DNA of 64,000 bases from UBA2112 sp964488555 (GTDB taxonomy: Bacteria; Patescibacteriota; Saccharimonadia; Saccharimonadales; Saccharimonadaceae): positions 1-64,000 of the forward strand of contig CAZAUF010000001.1 in NCBI GenBank assembly GCA_964488555.1. The letters are read 5' to 3'. The notes below the pieces were generated by a model that made no database searches, was not told where the DNA came from, and was given only the letters and a program-made list of their open reading frames with translations. The first letter of the stretch is position 1, and every line of letters begins with the position of its first letter. Position numbers and translations under genes: made by a program. Below are positions 15,493-22,970 of the stretch, in pieces.

Positions 15493-16539
15493 ATGCTCGT
15501 GTTATGGGTGTTTTGGCTGCTCGGTCTCGTCGTGGGGCTGATTGTGCTGTGTCTTGCGGTGATAGTCGGAGCTTTTCTGGTCGACGCGCTCGTTGCGCGA
15601 AGCCGAACTTTCCGGTATGTTACTGATGCGTCTCGTCTGGAGTGCTGGCACATTTCGCGAGGTGGCAGCAATGTTACGGTGTATGACTATGCACCGTACC
15701 GAAAGCCGCTTGCAAACTCCAAGAAAGCATTCGTGGTGTTTCCTGGTATTCTGGCCAAGCGAAACCAGATCGAGCCTTTGATGCCTGCGCTGCAAGAGTA
15801 CGACGTCTACGCGTTCAAATACGGCGGTCTGCGATACGATCGTCGACAGTTCGTCAGGGAGGCGACCTATATCATCAGGGAACTTCTCGACACGTACGAA
15901 GAAGTGGTGCTCGATGGCATCAGCCACGGCGGTCTGCTAGTCCTGTACGTATTGCAGGCTCTGGGTGAGCGAGCGAGCGACGTGAAGGGAGTGATTCTGC
16001 ACGACATGCCCGACGGGCATAAGGCAACCATTCCGTTCAACGCGCTTCCTGGTTTCGTAGGTCGGCTGTTTCTACTGCGTCGACCCGGAGGCGCGGTTAA
16101 TCGCGTGCTCGGTTGGGTGTTAAAACTGATGCTTCAGTTGCCCAAGCGCGAAAACGTGCAACTGCCCCTACCCGGTTACCAGATGGAGCTCGTCGGCTCA
16201 CTTATGAACTCCAAGCAATACTACACTTGGGTTCAGACGTGCGCCGAACAGAACCTTTCAGGGCATCTGTTTTCGATGTGGTATACCGAGTTTGGCGACA
16301 TCGTACGCGCAGGCTCTGAAGGGTTGCCGTATCAGGCACTGAAACGCGTGGATAATGTTCACTATATCTTCTACGTCTACCGCAATGGTACCGTGGTGCA
16401 ACCGGAGACGGTCTATCGGGTCAAGGAAGCTGTTTCGCATATGCGTCTGTGGATGATTGACGGTACCCACTGCGGGTTTACCGAGAACTACGACCACAAC
16501 AGACTGACACTGGAGGCGACTCTGGAGCGAATGCAGTAG
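15493..16539 (+). CDS. Membrane-anchored alpha/beta-hydrolase-like protein
   Basis: An N-terminal membrane helix (LWVFWLLGLVVGLIVLCLAV) is followed by about 300 residues with an alpha/beta hydrolase pattern. The strand KKAFVVFPGIL comes first, a nucleophile elbow GISHGG follows near residue 140, and a late His lies in DGTHCGFTENYDHN. The GxSxG and late His suggest a Ser esterase or lipase facing the cell surface or inner leaflet; the substrate is unknown. ATG 15493 is chosen over the adjacent GTG; the ribosome site is GAAGGGG. A strong terminator follows. Confidence 0.72.
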   Translation: MLVLWVFWLLGLVVGLIVLCLAVIVGAFLVDALVARSRTFRYVTDASRLECWHISRGGSNVTVYDYAPYRKPLANSKKAFVVFPGILAKRNQIEPLMPALQEYDVYAFKYGGLRYDRRQFVREATYIIRELLDTYEEVVLDGISHGGLLVLYVLQALGERASDVKGVILHDMPDGHKATIPFNALPGFVGRLFLLRRPGGAVNRVLGWVLKLMLQLPKRENVQLPLPGYQMELVGSLMNSKQYYTWVQTCAEQNLSGHLFSMWYTEFGDIVRAGSEGLPYQALKRVDNVHYIFYVYRNGTVVQPETVYRVKEAVSHMRLWMIDGTHCGFTENYDHNRLTLEATLERMQ

Positions 16540-16555
16540 CGACAACAAGGTGCGG

Positions 16556-16577
16556 CCCCCGGTTTCAAGACCGGGGG
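16556..16577 (+). terminator. Intrinsic terminator
   Basis: An 8-bp GC stem (CCCCCGGT / ACCGGGGG), a 6-base loop and then TTTCGCATTTT lie 17 bases after the hydrolase stop codon. Confidence 0.8.
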
Positions 16578-16586
16578 TTTCGCATT

Positions 16587-16736
16587 TTAGAGTTTATGGA
16601 TAGCGTCAAGCAATGCCTTGGCGGAGTTGTCCCAGCTGTAGTGAGCGGCTTACACCCTGCCCTTTCCTATCAGTTCGTTGCGTAGGGTTTCATCATCGAG
16701 CTGCATGATTTTGGTTGCGAAATCCCATGGGCTGTA
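16587..16736 (-). pseudogene. Duplicated, stop-containing C-terminal fragment of the GT4 glycosyltransferase
   Basis: About 150 bases closely match the 3' end of the intact glycosyltransferase at 17466-17615. On the minus strand it reads DFATKIMQLDDETLRNELI, then GKGRV, an in-frame TAA, and AAHYSWDNSAKALLDAIHKL before a stop. The intact gene has DFAAKIMQLDD... and AARYSWDNSAKALLDAINKL. There is no start or catalytic domain. The two copies are direct repeats flanking the CDP-alcohol phosphotransferase-like gene. Confidence 0.85.
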
Positions 16737-16814
16737 TGAGGACATTGCAAAAATGCAGTTTCGTGATATAGTATCAGTATCGGTACAGTTACAACCTGAA
16801 GGGAGGTAGTCGCG

Positions 16815-17399
16815 ATGCGACTCCTACTGAAATCACTGCCCGACGTACTTACACTTACACGTCTTGTTTGTGCGTTTGGTTTTGTGTGGGCGGTTCATGT
16901 GCGTGACTGGGATGCGGCATTCTGGATCATGGTGGTGGGTGCGTACACCGACCCGCTTGATGGTAAGATTGCTCGAGCAGTTGGATTGCCGCAAAAACGG
17001 TGGTACGGCATGACCGGCAAGACCTTCAACGAGGTCGCGTCCGGCGCACTTGCAGTCTTGCCGCCAGTTGCGTTGATGGTATTCCCCCTATGGGACGCTC
17101 AACAACCTCAGTCGTTCGGATTGTGGGTGGTGCTGTGTGTCTTCTTCGGTCTGATGACACTCAGTTTTATCAGAAGCAGAAACCCCGAGTATGAACCGAA
17201 CGTCGTGCGTCGAGAGCGCAACGAGATATACCAGGGTTGGTTCACTGGATTTATCTGGGTGTGCTGTGGCGCGCAGGCATTTTACCTGTCGAACTTCTCT
17301 GGAAGCTTGATTAGTTGGTTTGTGCCTCTTGTGCTGATGATGGTAGCAATTCTGATGTCGCATGAGCGTTGGAATGCTCGACCAGAAGTGACTGCCTGA
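16815..17399 (+). CDS. CDP-alcohol phosphatidyltransferase-like membrane protein with degenerate motif
   Basis: This 194-residue, multi-helix membrane protein begins like phosphatidylglycerophosphate synthases (SLPDVLTLTRLVCAFGF) and has the first half of the family signature, DPLDGKIAR. The second half, normally G-x3-D-x3-D, reads GMTGKTFNE, so two conserved Asp including the usual catalytic base position appear replaced. Either the spacing differs in this lineage or the protein is not a conventional phosphotransferase. A strong AAGGGAGG precedes the ATG. It lies between the glycosyltransferase fragment and the intact glycosyltransferase, consistent with envelope lipid work. Confidence 0.72.
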   Translation: MRLLLKSLPDVLTLTRLVCAFGFVWAVHVRDWDAAFWIMVVGAYTDPLDGKIARAVGLPQKRWYGMTGKTFNEVASGALAVLPPVALMVFPLWDAQQPQSFGLWVVLCVFFGLMTLSFIRSRNPEYEPNVVRRERNEIYQGWFTGFIWVCCGAQAFYLSNFSGSLISWFVPLVLMMVAILMSHERWNARPEVTA

Positions 17400-17414
17400 C
17401 AAGACACTCCTATC

Positions 17415-17457
17415 AGGGTGTTCGAAGTTGCGCTTTGCGGCGCACTCCGGACACCCT
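17415..17457 (+). terminator. Intrinsic terminator between convergent genes
   Basis: An outer stem AGGGTGT / ACACCCT encloses an inner TGCGC / GCGCA hairpin and is followed by TTTTCATTTTT on the plus strand. It ends nine bases before the convergent glycosyltransferase stop. Confidence 0.7.
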
Positions 17458-17465
17458 TTTCATTT

Positions 17466-18536
17466 TTATAGCTTGTTTATGGCGTCAAGCAGTGCCTTGG
17501 CGGAGTTGTCCCAGCTATAGCGGGCGGCTTGCGCTCTGCCCTTCTCGATCAGTTCGTTGCGTAGGGTTTCATCATCGAGTTGCATGATTTTGGCTGCGAA
17601 GTCTCGTGGACTGTCAGGGTCGGCATAAAGCGCGCCGTCACCACCGACTTCGTGAAACACCTCGATATCACTCACAACGCACGCAGCACCTAGTTTTTGC
17701 GCTTCGATGAGAGGCAATCCGAAGCCTTCGGACTTGCTGGCACTGACCATGATGGCGTTGTCAGCCAGTAGCTCGGCATACTCCTCATCGCTCACGCCGC
17801 CATGAAAGACAACGTTTGCACCCTCGGGAATCAGCTTGCGCAGCTGAGCTTTGCGCTCGGGTTTGATGCGGCTCAGTAGATGAAGCGTGCGACCTGGCAG
17901 GAACTCCATTGCACGGATGAGGCATTCGACGTTTTTGTACGGGATGAACGCGCCCATGTAGACGAGGTTTTTCGGTGTACCCTCTACTCGCGGCGGAGAT
18001 GTGAGGAGTTCTGAGAGGTCACGAGCGGCGTTTGGCACTACCACGATAGGTCGTTTCGTGAGGCGCGCAGCCAGGATCTCTCGCTTGCTGGTTTCACTGA
18101 CAGTAGCCACAAGATCAGCACCGCGCAGCGTGATACGCCCCGGTACGTAACTGGCATGGTAGAGTCGCCAGGCCAGACGGACAGCACGGCCAAACTGTGG
18201 CGGCGGACTGGAGTGCCGGTAGTATGTCATATCCTGCTGGTTGAGCACCATTTTGAATCGCCGCCCGACAGAGCCGATAGTTTGCAGCGGTGAGATGACG
18301 ACGTCGGGGTGGAACTTATTGAGCCAGAGTGCCGAAAGGGGTTCTCGCCAGGAGGTGACGCGGTGCAAGAGCACGTATTGGGCGTTTTCGGGCAGAAACT
18401 TCAATTGAGCTCGGTCGGAGATGATAAATGTGACCGGCGTATGACGAGCGAGCGCGTTGCCCAACTCGGTAGTGTAGCGGCTGATGCCGTCGTGAAAGTC
18501 GGTACGGATGTAGCGAGCATCAAAAAATATGCGCAT
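17466..18536 (-). CDS. GT4-family glycosyltransferase
   Basis: This 356-residue GT-B enzyme has an N-terminal FFDARYIRTDFHDGISRYT acceptor-side segment and a nucleotide-sugar side with YMGAFIPYKNVECLI. The E-x7-E-type motif is SKSEGFGLPLIEAQKLG, followed by CVVSDIEVFHEVGG. It probably transfers a sugar onto a lipid or polysaccharide precursor in the cytoplasm. It is three bases downstream of a small membrane protein gene on the same strand. Its C-terminal 50 codons are duplicated at 16587-16736. Confidence 0.88.
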   Translation of the reverse strand: MRIFFDARYIRTDFHDGISRYTTELGNALARHTPVTFIISDRAQLKFLPENAQYVLLHRVTSWREPLSALWLNKFHPDVVISPLQTIGSVGRRFKMVLNQQDMTYYRHSSPPPQFGRAVRLAWRLYHASYVPGRITLRGADLVATVSETSKREILAARLTKRPIVVVPNAARDLSELLTSPPRVEGTPKNLVYMGAFIPYKNVECLIRAMEFLPGRTLHLLSRIKPERKAQLRKLIPEGANVVFHGGVSDEEYAELLADNAIMVSASKSEGFGLPLIEAQKLGAACVVSDIEVFHEVGGDGALYADPDSPRDFAAKIMQLDDETLRNELIEKGRAQAARYSWDNSAKALLDAINKL

Positions 18537-18539
18537 AAC

Positions 18540-18812
18540 CTACTCTTCCGTGGCGGATTTTTGGCGTGAGCGATACAGGATGAATCCGAGAAACGCGAAA
18601 AAGACGCTGATCGCGATGACGTTCGAGATGATAAAGTTCGTCAGGCCGCTATCGATACCCGGTATGATCTTTTGATAATTGAGAATACGAAACAGGTTGC
18701 CCTCGTTGTAGTCGCGAGTGAACATGAGGACATACGACACGATGAGGTGCGTCGTGGCAAAGGTTAGCACCGTGAACTTGAGAGCTCGTAGCAGTTGCTT
18801 GATTGTCGGCAT
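18540..18812 (-). CDS. Small two-helix membrane protein (GtrA-like size, unassigned)
   Basis: This 90-residue protein has two hydrophobic helices (VLTFATTHLIVSYVLMF and FIISNVIAISVFFAFLGFIL) and a short charged tail. The ATG at 18812 follows TATACT by eight bases. It precedes the glycosyltransferase by three bases, so the two are one operon and the protein may be a membrane partner in glycan or lipid assembly. No family signature is evident. Confidence 0.68.
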   Translation of the reverse strand: MPTIKQLLRALKFTVLTFATTHLIVSYVLMFTRDYNEGNLFRILNYQKIIPGIDSGLTNFIISNVIAISVFFAFLGFILYRSRQKSATEE

Positions 18813-18862
18813 TACCAATTAGTATACCAGACTCGCGCGTGGTATAATCGGCACTAATTGTT

Positions 18863-20035
18863 ATGCGTATATTGATCGCAAACGACCAGCACTGGCCGAT
18901 GAGGAGCGGTGTCGCCACGGCGGCTCGCACACTAGCCCAGGGGCTGGCGAATGAAGGCCATACGGTCGTCGTGGTCGCACCCTCGCAGACGGGTCGCGGC
19001 TATAAGGAGGTTGATGGCAATTATGAGATCCGGCGCATCAGGTCGTTTGGTCTGCCTTTTCGCAAGAATCTACGCGTGTCGGTGACCTATGACCGTGAAA
19101 TGCGCCGCATCCTCGATGAGTATGAGCCCGATATCGTGCATGTGCAGACGCAGTTGACGGTCGGTCTAGGTATGCTCCGTGCCGCCGTGAACCGCAAGAT
19201 TCCTGTGGTCGCTACCAATCACGTCATGCCGGACAACATGATCAAGAACATCAAGATTTTGTCGCCTATATCACGTCCGGTAAGCTACTTCTTGAGCGAA
19301 TACGGGACGCTGCTTTATCGTGGTGCCAAACGCATTGTCATGCCTACGGAGTCGGCACTTGGACTGTTCAACCTGTCACGCATAGAAGCACCAGCCGTGG
19401 CTATCAGTAACGGTATCGATTTGACACGGTTTTTCCCGCAGGCACCCGAAGATGAGGTGTACGAAAAGTTCGGTCTTCCCCGCGACAAGACGATTATCAG
19501 TTGGATTGGGCGTATTGACGAGGAGAAGCATCTGCATATCCTCATGGAGGCCCTCGGGCAGCTGCACGCGCTGGATTATGATTTTCACGCGTTGTTTGTA
19601 GGTGGCGGCAATGCCAGAGAACGGCTGGACGAGATGGTTCAGGAGCTTGGTCTTCAAGACAAGGTGACGTTTACGGGGCTAGTGTCAGACGAAGACCTGG
19701 TGCGACTTCATCATGTTGGTGATGTTTTCGCTGTCCCCTCGCCTACCGAGCTGCAGTGTTTGGCCATGCTCGAAGCAATGGCGTGCGGCAAGCCGGTGGT
19801 TGCGGTGGATGCCGGTGCCTTGAGAGAGCTTTGTATCACCGATCAAACCGGCTATCTGCTACCTGCCGATAACGTGCCAGCCATGGAAAAAGCACTCGCT
19901 AAAATGCTCGATCATCCGAGGTTGCGTCAGAAGTTTGGCAAAAACAGTGCTAGGCTCGCCAAGACGCACGATGTGAAGGTTGTCATGCCTCAATTCGTGA
20001 AATTATACGAAGAAGTGATCGCCGAGAACGATTAA
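18863..20035 (+). CDS. GT4-family glycosyltransferase (PimB/diacylglycerol glucosyltransferase-like)
   Basis: This 390-residue GT-B enzyme begins MRILIANDQHWPMRSGVATAA, with DIVHVQTQLTVGLG and NGIDLTRFFP. The nucleotide-sugar domain has ISWIGRIDEEKHLHIL and SPTELQCLAMLEAMACGKPV, the E-x7-E region, followed by VAVDAGALREL. The pattern is that of enzymes glycosylating diacylglycerol or phosphatidylinositol. The divergent spacer from the small membrane gene contains a TATAAT box at 18842-18847. Acceptor specificity is not visible from sequence. Confidence 0.88.
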   Translation: MRILIANDQHWPMRSGVATAARTLAQGLANEGHTVVVVAPSQTGRGYKEVDGNYEIRRIRSFGLPFRKNLRVSVTYDREMRRILDEYEPDIVHVQTQLTVGLGMLRAAVNRKIPVVATNHVMPDNMIKNIKILSPISRPVSYFLSEYGTLLYRGAKRIVMPTESALGLFNLSRIEAPAVAISNGIDLTRFFPQAPEDEVYEKFGLPRDKTIISWIGRIDEEKHLHILMEALGQLHALDYDFHALFVGGGNARERLDEMVQELGLQDKVTFTGLVSDEDLVRLHHVGDVFAVPSPTELQCLAMLEAMACGKPVVAVDAGALRELCITDQTGYLLPADNVPAMEKALAKMLDHPRLRQKFGKNSARLAKTHDVKVVMPQFVKLYEEVIAEND

Positions 20036-20048
20036 CTGGTAGCTTATC

Positions 20049-20178
20049 GGCTCTATATCACCAACTCTCCTCCGCCTTCCTACCCTTCACGCCTTGAAAT
20101 TCACGTTTTAGCGATGTAATTTCAAGGGTTGCGGTCGCTTGTATGGGAGGCTTGAGGAGAGTTGGGCGAAATAGAGCC
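20049..20178. repeat. 130-bp long imperfect inverted repeat between convergent genes
   Basis: Nested arms pair as follows: 20049-20056 with 20171-20178 (8 bp), 20061-20072 with 20154-20165 (12 bp, perfect), 20074-20080 with 20145-20151 (7 bp with one wobble), and 20092-20101 with 20118-20127 (10 bp, perfect). The right arm runs into the stop codon of the hydrolase gene at 20178. It could be a bidirectional terminator, a processed RNA or a decayed palindromic element. Confidence 0.75.
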
Positions 20179-21029
20179 TATCCTGCGTGCAGAAAATGTC
20201 GCACGGCATCAGCCAGTTCGGTGGGTTTTTCGTAGTGAGCCAGATGTCCGACTTCTGGTACAATTTTTAATCTAGCTCCAATGGCTTTGGCCGCCTTGCG
20301 TTGATGCTTGAGAGGTGTGACGGAATCATTGTCGCCGTTGATGATGAGCACATCGAACTTCTGCAGCGTGGAACGGTAGCGGTTGATGCCAGTGCGGTTG
20401 ATGGCAGCGTAGAGACGACTGTACCAACCGATGTTACTAATGTAGTTCAGGTTGTCGTAATGGTGGTTATAAATGGATTTACGCAGTTTTTCGTCCTTGG
20501 TTGTCATGATAACGCGCGTGCTAAGCTTGGTCAGCTTGCGGCTGGTCGTTAAGCGTTTACCAACCTTTGACGGTAGACGATGGCAGGCACCGTAGTATAG
20601 CCGACTGGCAAGCACGCCAGCACGGCGTTTTTCGACCATACGGACGGGTGACGGTACGGGGCTAATGAGGACTAACTTTTTCGCGAAGTCCTGAGGTCGT
20701 TGACAGGCTGCCTCGGCGACGACGAGCGATCCCATAGAGTGACCAAGCAAGTGCGGTTTTTCGGGCAGATCAAGTGCCTCGATAAATTCTGTGAGAAGCT
20801 TGCCGAGCTCAGGTAGTGTGAGTTTCTGGTGTGGTAATGGACTGACGCCGAATCCTGGCAGGTCGGGGATGATCAAGCGAAAATCCTTGAGCAAAGGCAC
20901 GAGATATTGAAAGCCGTCATGCGAGCCGGTGAAACCGTGCACCAGGACGACCGTGGGCTTTTTGCGGTCGTGATGCGTCCAATACGCGATCTCGTTGCCC
21001 GACGGCAATTCCATCAAATGATTGATCAT
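20178..21029 (-). CDS. Alpha/beta hydrolase (esterase/lipase-like)
   Basis: This 283-residue soluble hydrolase has the oxyanion region VLVHGFTGSHDGF, the nucleophile GHSMGS, the acid in INGDNDSV and the catalytic His in VGHLAHYEKP, a complete triad. There is no signal peptide. A TATAAT box precedes the ATG by about eight bases. Substrate is not predictable; lysophospholipase or ester hydrolysis of host lipids is possible but speculative. Confidence 0.85.
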   Translation of the reverse strand: MINHLMELPSGNEIAYWTHHDRKKPTVVLVHGFTGSHDGFQYLVPLLKDFRLIIPDLPGFGVSPLPHQKLTLPELGKLLTEFIEALDLPEKPHLLGHSMGSLVVAEAACQRPQDFAKKLVLISPVPSPVRMVEKRRAGVLASRLYYGACHRLPSKVGKRLTTSRKLTKLSTRVIMTTKDEKLRKSIYNHHYDNLNYISNIGWYSRLYAAINRTGINRYRSTLQKFDVLIINGDNDSVTPLKHQRKAAKAIGARLKIVPEVGHLAHYEKPTELADAVRHFLHAG

Positions 21030-21056
21030 TGCATACTATTATAAACCATATGTAAA

Positions 21057-21092
21057 CACCCCCGCTCTACTCTGGTGGGTAAAGCGGGGGTG
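21057..21092 (-). terminator. Intrinsic terminator
   Basis: A 10-bp stem CACCCCCGCT / AGCGGGGGTG lies downstream of the 21117-21380 gene and runs into TTTACAT on the minus strand. Confidence 0.8.
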
Positions 21093-21116
21093 AGCTGCGG
21101 GAGGTGGTGGCGGCCA

Positions 21117-21380
21117 TCAACAGTCTTCGGGGTAAGTCCCGAAGGGTGGGTTGAGCATGTCGTCTAGATCTTCGTAGATCTCATCGACCAGGTCGTCGGT
21201 AGCGAAGCCCATGTAGGCGTCGAATCCCTGTTCGTAGCCTCGGTCCTCGGCATCTCGGACGACACGCTTGATCAGCATATGCGCGCAAAAGACGAGGAAG
21301 CCGGCGACGATGAGTCCAAGGATCAGACTTGAAGGTGTCACCTCTGTGTGTAGCGTGAAAAGAACGGTTTCTCCTGGCAT
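21117..21380 (-). CDS. Small single-pass membrane protein with acidic tail
   Basis: This 87-residue protein has a hydrophobic helix (SLILGLIVAGFLVFCAHML) and then a cytoplasmic acidic tail (DDLVDEIYEDLDDML). GGGGAG sits five bases before the ATG. Monocistronic, with its own terminator. The Arg/Lys after the helix followed by acidic sequence suggests a small adaptor or anchor. Function unknown. Confidence 0.7.
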   Translation of the reverse strand: MPGETVLFTLHTEVTPSSLILGLIVAGFLVFCAHMLIKRVVRDAEDRGYEQGFDAYMGFATDDLVDEIYEDLDDMLNPPFGTYPEDC

Positions 21381-21479
21381 TTCTGCTCCCCTGGCAGGTA
21401 GTGGATGAAAACTCTATAATATTATAGCATAGTTTTATGATTTTGTCCATATTTATGCTCCATGATAAGATAAAAACAA

Positions 21480-22970
21480 ATGGCTGGTGAGTACGGACCG
21501 AGCTACGAACGGGACGATCAACCGCGTGAAGAGTGCGGCGTGTTTGCTGCCATACGTATAGATGGTCAGCTTGACTCTGACCGCGACACACCGCTCGGCA
21601 CTCAGGCGTACCAAGGCATCTTGGGTTTGCAGCACCGTGGTGAAGATGGGGCTGGCATATCTGTGTATGACACTGCGGAAGGAACGTTCGTTACGAGTAA
21701 AAACAAAGGTCTTATCACTGACGTGTTTGCGGGCGGGCGGCACTTGAGCGGCTTTCCGCGAGGACAGATCGCACTGTCGCACACACGTTACGGCACGGGC
21801 AAAAAGAGCGGCGATGCAGCCGAAAAAGCCCATCCGCTCGGCGGCAAGAACTCATTGTTTATGGTGGCGATGAATGGTCATGTCAAGGAGCTCGAAAATC
21901 GTCGCGGTCTGACAGATACCGAATACATGGTGGAAATTATTGACCGTCGGATGGTCGAGCTTGGCGAGGATTTTCACACCAGCCTACTGACGGTACTGCG
22001 CAGTCTGAACGGAGGGTATAGTATCGTAGCAAGCGATGGCAAAGCTCTCTATGCAGCGCGCGATCCATGGGGTTTTCGACCGCTGTTTCAGCTACGAACC
22101 GACAAGTATCATTACTTCGTATCCGAAGACAGTGCCCTGGGGCCGCTCAAGGGTGTGGATCCGTGGCAAGCCGAAGAAGTAGAACCGGGGACGTTTATTA
22201 CTGTGCCGCTCGACGGTGGCGAAGCGAAAATCGAAAAAATTTATGAAGTGGATGAGCCGACGACATGCGCCATGGAGTTTGCTTATTTTGCTCGTCCAGA
22301 TACGACGCTACACGGACGAAGTGTACAGGCAGTTCGCATGAATATCGGCAGGACACTTGCTCGCGCCGAAGAGCCTGACTTTACGGCTGACGCTGTGATT
22401 GGCATCCCGGACTCAGGCAGTGACACAGCTATTGGGTACTCACAGCAAGCAGGCGTCCCCTACATGAGAGCAATCACTAAAAATCCGTATGTCGGACGAA
22501 CGTTCATACTCGAAAACCAGGAGCTGCGGACAGCGACCGCAGACCTGAAGCTACACGTAACCCCAGCAATGGTAAGTGGCAAGGATATCGTGGTGGTGGA
22601 TGATTCGGTGGTGCGTGGCACGACCGGACGCGTCTATGTGAAAAAACTGCGCGATGCCGGGGCCAGGAGCATTCACCTGCGCATCGGTTTTCCGCCGCAT
22701 GTGGATCCGTGTATCTATGGTATCGATACCGGCAATCCGTCTGAACTGCTGGCACGACGCAAGAGTATGGAAGAAATGCGCAAATACTTTGGTGTTGAAA
22801 CACTCAGGTTTATCTCGGAGGATGAGCTGCGCCAAGCTATAGAAGATACACCACCGTGGCGTGCCAGCGTGAGTGCACGGCTCAGTAGTGTCTGCATGGC
22901 GTGTGTCACAGGCAGGTACCCGACGGCGGGGAGAGCCGTTGATTTGCCGTTACCTAAGATTTCCCCGTGA
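21480..22970 (+). CDS. purF: Amidophosphoribosyltransferase (orphan)
   Basis: This 496-residue enzyme makes 5-phosphoribosylamine from PRPP and glutamine. A short propeptide precedes Cys19 (EECGVFA), the N-terminal nucleophile of the glutaminase domain (LQHRGEDGAGI, NGHV follow). The transferase domain has the PRPP loop VVVDDSVVRGTT. Four cysteines match the Fe-S ligand positions of the Bacillus enzyme: one in TTCAMEFAYF, one in DPCIYGIDT and two in CMACVTGRYPT. No other purine gene is nearby. Its 3' end overlaps the convergent Dop/PafA-like gene by 17 bases. Confidence 0.92.
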   Translation: MAGEYGPSYERDDQPREECGVFAAIRIDGQLDSDRDTPLGTQAYQGILGLQHRGEDGAGISVYDTAEGTFVTSKNKGLITDVFAGGRHLSGFPRGQIALSHTRYGTGKKSGDAAEKAHPLGGKNSLFMVAMNGHVKELENRRGLTDTEYMVEIIDRRMVELGEDFHTSLLTVLRSLNGGYSIVASDGKALYAARDPWGFRPLFQLRTDKYHYFVSEDSALGPLKGVDPWQAEEVEPGTFITVPLDGGEAKIEKIYEVDEPTTCAMEFAYFARPDTTLHGRSVQAVRMNIGRTLARAEEPDFTADAVIGIPDSGSDTAIGYSQQAGVPYMRAITKNPYVGRTFILENQELRTATADLKLHVTPAMVSGKDIVVVDDSVVRGTTGRVYVKKLRDAGARSIHLRIGFPPHVDPCIYGIDTGNPSELLARRKSMEEMRKYFGVETLRFISEDELRQAIEDTPPWRASVSARLSSVCMACVTGRYPTAGRAVDLPLPKISP

